Assembly (NCBI GenBank): GCA_001600175.1
Contig: BCJC01000003.1
Location: 1 to 64,000 of the forward strand
Length of the DNA: 64,000 nucleotides
DNA from: Erythrobasidium yunnanense
Lineage: Eukaryota; Basidiomycota; Cystobasidiomycetes; Erythrobasidiales; Erythrobasidiaceae
Direction: 5' to 3'
How positions within the stretch are numbered: the stretch's first letter is position 1; every line of letters begins with the position of its first letter. Position numbers and translations under genes: made by a program. The notes below the pieces were generated by a model. It was not told the origin of the DNA and searched no databases. It saw only the letters and a list, made by a program, of their open reading frames with translations. Positions 1 to 9,055 of the stretch are shown piece by piece.

Positions 1-30
1 AACCCTCTGTAACCCTCTGTAAACCCTCTG
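1..30. repeat. Probable telomere: non-canonical 10-nt repeat
   Basis: Three head-to-tail copies of AACCCTCTGT (the third has one extra A) open the window. Read on the other strand the unit is TTACAGAGGG, so the G-rich strand runs toward the left end as a telomere's must. The array stops abruptly and unique sequence follows. Most basidiomycetes use TTAGGG-type repeats, so this unit would be divergent. With only three copies, a chance satellite at a contig edge cannot be excluded, but the orientation and the gene-poor sequence behind it favour a true chromosome end. Confidence 0.65.
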
Positions 31-221
31 CTTTCGCCGCGTCAAGGCATCTTGATGAGGATGTTACTGATGCATTAGATCGTCAATCCATCAAGAGTAA
101 TCGTCATTTTCTCGCAACGCGACCAGGCGCCGAAGTCAACGGCATTCCTTGCCTTTACGCCATCAAAATCGACCAAACTTTCGAGACAGACTTACAGAGG
201 TGGATTTTCTGCTTCCATTGA
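3..221 (+). pseudogene. Open reading frame fragment abutting the telomere
   Basis: A reading frame without stops runs from inside the telomeric repeats to a TGA at 219-221, giving about 62 codons after the repeats. It has no internal ATG in a plausible start position. It contains a stretch reading GIPCLYAIKIDQTFETD. I do not recognise the family. It could be an exon of a gene cut by telomere addition, or chance, since the surrounding 6 kb hold no intact gene. Confidence 0.25.
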
Positions 222-3122
222 TAGTACTGACGATGGAATTCGGGCTAATCTCGACGAGCTACTGATATTCTTCCATCTCCTCTCGCTTCTGCATCTCCCG
301 TCCCGAACTGACGTATCACATCTCATTCTACACTCCATTCGCAGCATCTCAGTATCATTCGCAAGCTTCTCGAACCGGATCCCGAAGAGCTATCACTTTC
401 GGGCGATCCGGCATTCTCGGACCTCTGCAGCTGTTCAAAGTGAGTATTTCGGCCAATAGGCGCAAATGATATCGTGTACTGACGTATCTTCGTCTGTTAC
501 AATCAACAGCTAGCCCCAATTCTAGCTTCCAAGGCCGCGCAATTGCGCAGAAATTCCGTCAGTACGCAAAGGCATTACCTCGCGACAGCCAAGAACCGCA
601 TCTGGAACAATTCTACACATGACATGCACCATGCTACGAAGCCCCAAGCCACTCAAACAACATCGCAATTTTCGTGACATGGCCGGCCCTTCGAAAGTAG
701 CTAAATTGCAGAAATCGAGCACTATCGCAACATAATCTACTTCTGGGACGTATCTGGAGGTACTGGTTCGACTCACAGCCCCAGCCGAAAGGATCACTAC
801 ATACAGCGCCGTTATTTCTGTTCTTTTCCTACGCTACGCTCAAGACAGATGCACCAGCGCCCATTCCGCATCGAAGTCATGCTTTCCATCAAGGACAGTG
901 ATCATAAGTATGTCGATCGCGGCGAACAGACGCGATCCTGTACTTTCGCCCTTCTCAGTGTAAAGACAGCACAAATTCCAAAAAGTGCCCGAATTGAACC
1001 AAACTGCGTCTCATGTGACGCATATACATCTTATCTACTAATAATACTAATGCATTTCCCATTCCGAGCACCTTCCTCAGCCAACTTCTATCGGATTTCG
1101 GACACGGACGAAACGGTAGTGTGTAAGTGTAAGCTGCAGGACTGGCTCCATCTTTTATGTATCAAGCTGATGCGACTAGACATTCCAGCAAGGCCTCAGG
1201 CTCATAAGACGGAAGGAACACCTTGTTCCCTTTGCTGGGAGAAACCCTTCATCTACACACAATGCCGCTTCAATGCTACTCTCTCACCATATACCAAACA
1301 ATTTGACACTCCTAATGAAGCTACTGGCGAGCTTATAAGCCAATCAGAAGCAATCAGGATTTTCGTGACATGGCCTCACGAAATTTCGACAAAAAATTTC
1401 GGAATCGATGAGATCGTTGAGCACCAACAACCTCAGGACCTCGCCAAAAGATTCCATACGACTCTCGAGACCAGATTCCTGCGCATGAACACACAGCGCC
1501 CGATTAGCTGATCTTTTCCAGCGTACCTCAGCAGTATCGACCATCCGCAATTTCTCCATGCCCGACATAGATTCAGCATGCCTAACAATGCCCAACACGA
1601 ATCTTGGCAGCCCTATCTATCAAGGCACTGCGTTTTATGCATTAACAGCGCCTGAAGCTACTGGATCCCAGGACCACGCAATATCGTCAGCTGATGTAGG
1701 CAGATGCATCGGACTACTGTACAGAGCTTATGTCCAAGACTCATTTCCTTAATGTTAGCAAAGATGCCCGCAGCGAAATCCCAACAACCGCACCAGAAGG
1801 CGGAAGAATGCATTTCCAGTCAGTCCAACCACTAGCCCGACATCTTCATACCAGCAGATGACCGCATGAATCGCAAGCGCTGCCAAATTGCAGAAGAACA
1901 ATCTTCCCCCAAGCATGCGCGATCAAGCTGCGTTAGATGCAAAAACGCACAAAGCTGCCTCATGCGCGAAACTGAGCGCTTTTAGTCCACTCAGGAAGCA
2001 TAGACCAGGACACACTAAGCCAGCGGGAAGAATGCGCCCATGCTGTGCCCAAATTTACAATCTTTTCGACTGCTGCTCAGCGGCAGCCGCTTAATACGCT
2101 AGAGGAGCGAGTATTACTAACTCAGAATCCCCAACAATGACCATAACCACCGTCTTGAAGTCCCTGCTGATGAGACAGCAAACCAGGTTAGACTGAGCGA
2201 TTAGCGTGCGCCAAGGCCAAAGTCATTCAGATACCCACGCATCCCGGTAATCTGCTCCAGGACAGCATAAGCCATTAGTATGTCATCCAAGCTGATCAAT
2301 ATTAGCATATCGTGTCACTGCAAAAAGTCCGAAAGCAGATAGAAGCCCCTGATTTCTAATAGGGCTGTCTCGTAGGTGTGACAAATGGTCAAGACAGGAC
2401 GAGACTTTAGGTTCTTCAATGCCGATGAGCCAGAACTTGCTGCTGTACTGGTAGAACTCGGCCATAGCGAGCGCTCACAACCAGAGAGACAGATCAGCAG
2501 ACTCGAATACCAGTCGGAGTAGCTGCAGTAGATGCAGAGAGGTGCATCGTGTTGTCGCAGACGCCATCTTCGAGTGTCTTGCCATAAGAAATCAGCTCCG
2601 AAGGCGATCACAGCCAAATGACAGAACGGCTTTCAGGGCACTGATCGAATAAGGCCAATATGGATGGATTGACAATCCAGCAAGATCTGCATAAGTCGTA
2701 TGCCAGAAAAATGTCTGTACGCGCCAAAAAGCCCAAGTCGCCAAAATAGGGGCGGAGAAGAAGTGCTTGTATCTTGTAGGGATTATGGCTTTCGAGGGAA
2801 GCAATGAGCAGGTTGTTGATGCATTATCAGTCAAGCAATAAATGCCAGTCCAGCGAGACCAAGTTCGCGTGCGAAACAGGTCGTCTTCTTGAGCCTCTGC
2901 CGACTTGAAGTTCTCGACGTTCTACCTCCAATAGACACCCCAGCAAGACCTTCATGATGGATTCTTGCCCTTCTGCAGTCGTTTCAACGTCATCCGGATA
3001 CCATCTTTTGGTCGTAAAGCAAGCTACGAGCAGATCTGTAAGAAGTCAGTTACGATGCCTGGAGGTAGCGCAGTCGGGGAAGAACAATTGGAGATGTAGG
3101 AATTGCTCATCAATCCATGCAG
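222..3122. other. Gene-poor subtelomeric stretch
   Basis: No convincing intact gene was found. Only short open frames without family signatures occur, on both strands. There are diverged internal similarities: the block near 641-790 and the block near 1337-1505 share a TTTTCGTGACATGGCC-like core and similar flanking order (a 'cag(c)gcc' end). The sequence looks like decayed, once-duplicated subtelomeric material. Confidence 0.5.
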
Positions 3123-4250
3123 CTCGAATCCTGGCGCTAATTGACTGCATTCACAGGATCTAGCTTTCATGACGGTCTTTCAGCTTGGCGACGTTCAGCA
3201 AGTGCGCATCCACTCAGACTGGCCTCGGATGACGCTGAATATGTATTGTCTCAGCATCCATCAATCCTCGCATGCCTCACAGGCCGCCAACTATCGATCT
3301 CTCATATCTAGTCTTTGCCGGCGATCTTTAGGAAGTGCTAGCATAGAGCGGTATGCAGCAAGTAGGTTCTAACATACACAGATATTGCTTGATTGAGTGC
3401 TAATCCACACTCATAGTCTTCAGACCGTCGTTCGAGCAGGCCGTTGTTTGGGTCTCAACGACTCTGCCTTGGTCCATACTCCCACGACTTAACACTCTTC
3501 CACGAGCACGGTCCAGCTTCCGCTCGCTCATCAACATGACTGGACACGCATTCCATCCACGGACGAGTATCACCGAGCGAAAGAGGCTGCATCCCATCGA
3601 TAGACGAACTGGCAGTAGGATAGTGCGGTATTAGCAAGGCATCGGGCGGGCGCGCCTCGAATACGCTCAAATATGTATGCACTGCCCTTCCAGCAACACC
3701 GCTGCGTTGCCGAGCTATGCTGACATCTCCTTACAGACTTTTTCTGTCATCGAGCTCCGCGCGTTCCTTAGAGGGTCATACGAACAAGACAAGACGGAAC
3801 ATCAAGGTCAATATGGATGGAAGGGACGTCAAGCCATATTGGAGGTATGGAGAAGCTGGCGCCGACAGTGCTTCAGGTAGAAAAGCCATGGCCTGTTTTC
3901 CTGTGAGTAGGCAAGTTCTTCGACTCGCTCTCTATCAATAGCTAAGGGATATCGTACTGGCTGTATTCTCTATGCAGCAATACTGGTCATCACCAAAAGC
4001 CGGCATACAGCTTGTGCAGCTAGCTAGGCTCGTCTAACAGTGAGGCACCCCTTCTGTTTTTCAGTCACAGTGAACTTGCTCAGCGAAGCAGCTGGCACAT
4101 CTCGATGTTGCTTGGCAGCATCTAACATCCTGGAAAGGCTCGTTGTGCCAATCTATGGCTCATTCGCTTCAAGCTAGTACTCGCACCCCGCTGGCACAGG
4201 TGCGTTGCATACAAAAGAGACGCTCGGATATTTGGAGATGTAAGTAGATA
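3085..4250 (+). pseudogene. Tandem relic copy 1 of a multi-exon gene
   Basis: This block and the next (about 4231-5395) are diverged tandem copies of one ~1.15-kb unit. Three introns keep their borders in both: a first one ending ...GACTGCATT(C/T)ACAG, a second opening GTAGGTTCT and ending CTTCAG after a TGCTAATCC branch-like motif, and a third opening GTATGCA(C/T)TG and ending (T/C)TACAG after GCTGACATCT. The exon after intron 1 reads DLAFMTVFQLGDVQQV here. The later exon is out of register with copy 2 around 3785, and I could not assemble an open protein. The family is unrecognised; short stretches recall the paralogues at 54.2-56.8 kb. Confidence 0.55.
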
Positions 4251-5395
4251 CTACTTACTCTATATATTCTGAGTCCTGGCGCCGACTGACTGCATTTACA
4301 GGATTTATTCTACATAACGGTTTTCAAGCTCGGCGACCTTCAGCAAGTGCGCAACACCTCAGACTGGCCTCGGATGACACTGAATATGTATTGTCGCAGT
4401 ATCAATCCATCCTCGCATACATCACAGCCCGAGAACTATTGATCCCTCCTATCTAGTCTTCGCGGGCGATCTTGGGGAAGAGCTACCATGAAGCGATGTG
4501 CTGCAAGTAGGTTCTAGCATACACAGATCTTGCTGGACTGAGTGCTAATCCACTCTCAATATCTTCAGACAGTTATTCGAGCAAGGCATTGTTTGATCTC
4601 GACGGTTCCGCCTGACCTATACTCCCACGACTCTACCCTCTTCCACGAGCACGGCCTAGCTTCCTCTCCCTTACCAATATGACTGGACACACCATCCATC
4701 CACGCACGAGCGACAACGAGCGAGAGAGGCTGCATCTCTTCGATAGACGAACTGGCAGTAGGATAGTACGGTATTAGCAAGGCATCCGGCGGGCGCACCT
4801 CGAATACGTTCAAACATGTATGCATTGCTCTTCCAGCAACAACGCTGCGATGTCGAGCTATGCTGACATCTCTCTACAGACTTTCTCTATCATGGATCTC
4901 CGGGCATTCTTCAGCAAGTTATACGAGCAAGTCACGACAAGAACCCGCTCTATCTTCAAGATCAACTTGGATGGAACGACAGTCAAGCCATTCTGGTGGT
5001 ATAGAGAAGCTGGCGCCGACACAGCTTGAGGCAGGAAAGACTTGGGCTTTTTTTTGCTGTGAGTTGGCATTTCCTTCAAATGGCTTTCTATCAATAGCTC
5101 AGGGCTTCCATACTGACTGGATATCCTATGCAGCAATACTGGTCATCATCAAAGACCTGTCTGTAGCTCGTGCGGCTACCTAGGCTCGGTTAAGGGTGAG
5201 ACGCCCCTTTTGTTTTCCATAGCGAAGACTTGTTCAGCAAAGCAGCTGACACTTCTCTGTGTTCCTTGACAGGGTCTATCATACTGGCAAGACTTGTTAA
5301 GCCAGTCTCGCGCTCGTTCTCTTCATACTACGTCTGGCGTCCTGCTGGCATATGTGCGTTTCATACAGGATAGACGTGCGAAATTAGCGGAACAG
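4251..5395 (+). pseudogene. Tandem relic copy 2 of the same multi-exon gene
   Basis: Second copy of the unit described for 3085-4250, with the same intron borders. Its exons read DLFYITVFKLGDLQQV after intron 1 and, after intron 3, AFFSKLYEQVTTRTRSIFKI followed by NLDGTTVKPFWW, ending in TGA near 5029. The middle exon is interrupted in every frame I tried. Differences between the copies in the last exon fall mainly in first and second codon positions, which fits either decay or fast protein change. Similarity continues beyond the exons to about 5390, so the whole locus was duplicated. Confidence 0.55.
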
Positions 5396-6592
5396 AGGCT
5401 GACTAGTGCTTGGTCCATCCAGCTATCATCTCATCCATCAAAGCCAGCAATTTCCTCTGTTGCCTTTTCGCTGCAGGCCAAGTTCGTCCGCACTTCGAGA
5501 GCAAGTCAGCTTCTTCGGCGCACATGGTCCTGGCAGCATCCTCAGAGCAATTATGGCTCATCACCAGCCATATGCAGCGTCATCAAATTTGCAGAACGCG
5601 CAATTTGCGCCATATAGCCTTTGCGGAAAATTGAGCTGGATATGTCGAGGTAGGCAGCTTTTAAGCAGTCATGCATACTCTGACCATGTACTAATGCTGT
5701 TTCATGTGCATTTCGATCCCGTCAAGCTATCCTACACATACGTAGGTTGCCCCTACTGCCCGGAAGTACTGAAGGAGGCCAATACTGACGGCCTTCTTGC
5801 TTCTTCCAGCTTCTTCTATCCGATGATCGACTGTATGGACAGCCCGCACGCCGTTTCCCTTCATCGCTGGCCTTCTTCAGCAAAAGAGGCTGATTCTGCC
5901 TCAAGCCGATAACACCTTTCCCGCCGACTTCTTCACCGCCTCAACATCAATATCAGCCGTCAAGAATGCATATAAGATAGAAGAGCAGCCGAAGGAGAAG
6001 GAAGCCTCTTCAAGGAAGAGACAATGAGGGACTTCAGTAGGAAGACATAGGCTTTCAGGCCTGATATGAAGCTAGGTATGTCTTTACATACCATCAAGCA
6101 ACCACTATGTAAGGGCAAGCTGATCTGATTCATTCCCTTCTGTCCACAGCTATTCTTCGCGCCGACCGCCCATCTTCAAGTTCTACCTCAAGCTTTCGCC
6201 GAATGATTGATCGGAGGAGACAGACATGGATGGAAAGGCTGTCAAGCCAAATCGAGCTTGAGGAGAAATCAGCCGGATGTATACAGAAGGAGATAGCTTG
6301 TTGGCGCTTTTAGCGGGCAGACCTGTAGCTCGAAAGCAATGCAGCTGTTCGCGTCAGACATGTTCTGCCATTGCTAGATCGATAATAGAGCAACTACTGA
6401 CTCCGAATTCGCAGCCCAAGAATGCAGAGCGAGCTGTGACATCAAGAGAGTCGGGCAGATCTCCAGATCAGTTCGCAGACGTTGCTCGGTGCCGCGAACA
6501 AAGCCTCGAAGGGTGTCCACGTCGACAACACATGGATAGCCATAATGCATTTGAGCACAACAACGAGATTTGCGAACCAACCTTGCTACATG
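5396..6592. other. Subtelomeric stretch with a possible third remnant
   Basis: No intact gene seen. Around 6165-6290 the sequence again reads IFK...MDGKAVKPN, resembling the last exon of the two tandem relics (LDGTTVKPF and MDGRDVKPY), so a third, more decayed remnant is likely. The rest has only short frames. The 3' flank of the bZIP gene begins near 6590. Confidence 0.4.
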
Positions 6593-7258
6593 TCATGACG
6601 ACGAAGACCCCTTCATCACCACCGCCATAAGCTTTCCAACATCCTCCAGCGAAAACTGTCTCCCTTCCGCATCTGCCAGCTTCTTCTTCAATTCCGCATT
6701 CTCAGCTTCTAGCTCTTCCACTCGTAGTTTCAACTCGCCCTCCTTCTCCTTTGCCCTTTCACGATGTGCTTTACTAGAGTCTGCATTACGTTGTCGTCGA
6801 ATAGCGGCTTTAGATCCAGGAGAAAGAGGAGGAACTTTCGCTCGTTTGGCTTTAGGCTCGTCCTTATTGCGCTTCGACGGTGGAGGTGGTGTCCCTTCTG
6901 CCTTGCGCTTCGGTAATGTAGGCTCAGGAGGAAGCGGCGGAAGTTCCTGTCCAAATTGTAGCAGAAAGTCCTCCAAATTATCATCATCCTCAGGCAGCAC
7001 GAAATCTTCATCATCTGTCTCGTCTTCTGAAGGAAACTCAAAGTAGTTGTCCATAGCAAGCATAGATGCGAGCTCCTCTTCAGGCGGTGGATGAGGTACG
7101 CGTCCGCTACGAGTAGGCGGAAGAGCGGTAGAAGTGGATGCGAAGGTAGAGCCATAGGCAGGGAATGCATTGACAAGGATATCTTCAAAGTTGTGCGAAG
7201 GTGACGAGGATGCTACGGATGTACTGGCAGGGGTATCATCGTTCCCGGATGCCATCAT
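6593..7258 (-). CDS. bZIP transcription factor
   Basis: A single-exon protein of 221 residues. The first 100 residues are acidic and Ser/Thr/Pro-rich, with DE-rich runs (about 77-96) that could serve as an activation region. Residues 117-142 are Lys/Arg/Pro-rich and may contain a nuclear localisation signal. The bZIP lies at about 150-195: basic region AAIRRQRNADSSKAHRERAK, then heptad leucines at roughly 176, 183, 190 and 194. The core NADSSKAHRER departs from the usual fungal GCN4 signature (NxxAAxxSR), so I do not assign it to Gcn4, Hac1 or Yap. Two adjacent ATGs start it; the first was taken. It is the first intact gene next to the subtelomere. Confidence 0.85.
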   Translation of the reverse strand: MMASGNDDTPASTSVASSSPSHNFEDILVNAFPAYGSTFASTSTALPPTRSGRVPHPPPEEELASMLAMDNYFEFPSEDETDDEDFVLPEDDDNLEDFLLQFGQELPPLPPEPTLPKRKAEGTPPPPSKRNKDEPKAKRAKVPPLSPGSKAAIRRQRNADSSKAHRERAKEKEGELKLRVEELEAENAELKKKLADAEGRQFSLEDVGKLMAVVMKGSSSS

Positions 7259-7506
7259 GGAGGCGCCCTGGCCTGGCTGCTGCAGTCGTCAGTTGGTGCA
7301 CAGGAACACAGTGCTTGCGACGCACCCGCTGCATGCAATCCCAGTCTCAGGCGTTTCGCTTATCGATAGGAATGCAAGCGTGTAAACAAGGTGGCGGCAA
7401 TCTATCAAGGGCGAAGAACAACGCTAGAGTACCGGATACAGGAAGGGATGCAGATGCTCAGACGCAATAGTACACGTTCGAACGCCAAAACGAGAAAGAA
7501 AGGCCA

Positions 7507-8887
7507 TCAACCCTTGACTGCAGAAACCAAATCAGCGAAAGCCGAGCACAAAGAATAATGCACTCACTCCTGTTCAAGTAGCTTGTATTCATGACAATCT
7601 TGTCATCCAGAGTATCCACCTTTCCGCTAATCTTGTCCAGATGCTTGTTTTGCGAATCAATTTCTTTGCCTGCAGTTGTAGCGAGGATCTTGAGTCGACC
7701 AGTTATAGCTGCAATCTCATCCAAGTTACTGTCCAGTTCCTGCTCAATCTCGTCGTCCGAGTTGGTCGCTTCAAACTGATATCGTCCTCCTTGCTCCCAC
7801 TTGGCTCGACCTGTTGGCTGCTCTGCCTTACTCTTGCCAAATCTGTTGCTACGCTCTGCCTCCTTGAAGCCTTGCTCTACGCGCACCCGAGAATCGTACG
7901 CCTGCTTGCGGGCATCCTCTCTATCGTTCTTCTCTTCGATATGACGAGCAAGTAATCTAGCTTCTTCGGCATCTCGCTTAGCTTGCTTGTTGAAAGTCAT
8001 GTTAGGCCTAAAAGCAAATGTCAGTCGCATTTCTCCGGAGACAACAAACCGGACCCACTTGAAGATGCTCTGATTCAGCCTGCGAATCTCCTTGGCGCCA
8101 TCAGCAGCTCTCGAGTTGTAGCTCTTGGCCTTATCAAGCGATAGTTCGGTGTTGGCCAGGCGGTCTGCAGCGAACCATCAGCGCTGCCTGCTAACTTCGT
8201 CGAAAGCCTTACCAGTCTGCTCGCCCAAACGGTTCAATGTATTCGAAGCAGTCTCTTCAGCCTCTCTAGCTGTTCTTATGGCATTGCGAGTGGTAGATAG
8301 GGATTCTTGCTTGGTGAAGCGGATCTGTTGCTTGATGGCCTCGCTATCATGGATGTCAGCATTGCACAGATTAGCGAGAGCGACAGCACTCACACCTCAT
8401 CATCCTCCTCAGTAGCCTGATCCTGTTGTCCGCCCTCTCTACCTTGCCCCTCATCATCGTCATCTGCCCATTCTGGCCGAGGACCTCCAGAAGGGACCGA
8501 CGAAGCTGCAGATCCAGCAGGTCCACGTCGAGAAGTACTGTCGAAGCTTGATCCAGTCTGTGTTGCTGGCGCCCTCGCTCCCTTGAACAGCTCTGCCCTG
8601 CTGTCGCCTTGCGGGGCGTAGCCGTAACCAGATCCTGGCTGCTGTTGTTGCTGCTGAGGCTGGCCGTAGTTCCCATAATTGCCATAGCTGCCAGAAGTGC
8701 TCTGAGGGTTGTAGCTGGCCGCCTCTCGTCCATACTTGCGGTCCCTAACTTCGGTCATCGGATTGCCGTGCTTGTCCAGTCCACCTGGCTTGGGAACACC
8801 GCCAGTCGCACTGTTGCTGCGACCATAGTCTGGACGAGCAGGCTCAGGTATCAATGTTTGCTCCTTCTTCTTGCTGAACAGGCCCAT
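7507..8887 (-). CDS. SEC9: SNAP-25-type t-SNARE Sec9
   Basis: Plasma-membrane Qbc-SNARE that pairs with a syntaxin and a synaptobrevin to fuse secretory vesicles. About 395 residues in five exons. The N-terminus is Gly/Tyr/Gln-rich and disordered (1-165). The first SNARE helix begins EAIKQQIRFTKQESLSTTRN; the second, after a Lys/Arg-rich linker, ends the protein and holds the heptads EIAAITGRLKILATTAGKEI with the zero-layer Gln in DSQNKHL. No cysteine cluster for palmitoylation is visible, as in yeast Sec9. The last intron (donor gtgagtgc, acceptor ctgcag) joins a short tail, so the protein ends NRIKG. Two SNARE motifs in order make the call firm. Confidence 0.92.
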
Positions 8888-9055
8888 GTCGGTAGTTGGG
8901 AGTGACGAGACCTGATAAAGGGCAAGGAGGCCGGTTTAGGGCCAACAAAGAATACAGGCGAAGAAGCATTCAATGCATTTCTAGTACGATGACAGTATCT
9001 AATGTGATTGTGCAGTATAGCATGCGGTCGTGTCCAGTCTCCTACTTAGTACCTC

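Noticed and set aside
192-200. Internal TTACAGAGG close to the telomeric unit
   Set aside because: Single 9-nt match with no tandem copies; expected by chance at this length in a window of this size with both strands considered.
771-790. GGTTCGACTC, a T-arm-like sequence
   Set aside because: No acceptor, D or anticodon arms can be folded around it; likewise for GCTCGAATCC near 3120.
1866-1985. 40-codon frame with SSCVRCKNAQSCLMR, zinc-cluster-like
   Set aside because: Too short, lacks the six-cysteine Zn2Cys6 pattern, and sits in decayed sequence.
3455-4825. Minus-strand frames of ~75 codons conserved between the tandem relics
   Set aside because: They lie antisense across exon 3 and intron borders of the plus-strand relic; conservation follows from the DNA duplication.
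6570-7046. Plus-strand Ser-rich frame of 158 codons
   Set aside because: Antisense shadow of the acidic and basic regions of the bZIP gene.
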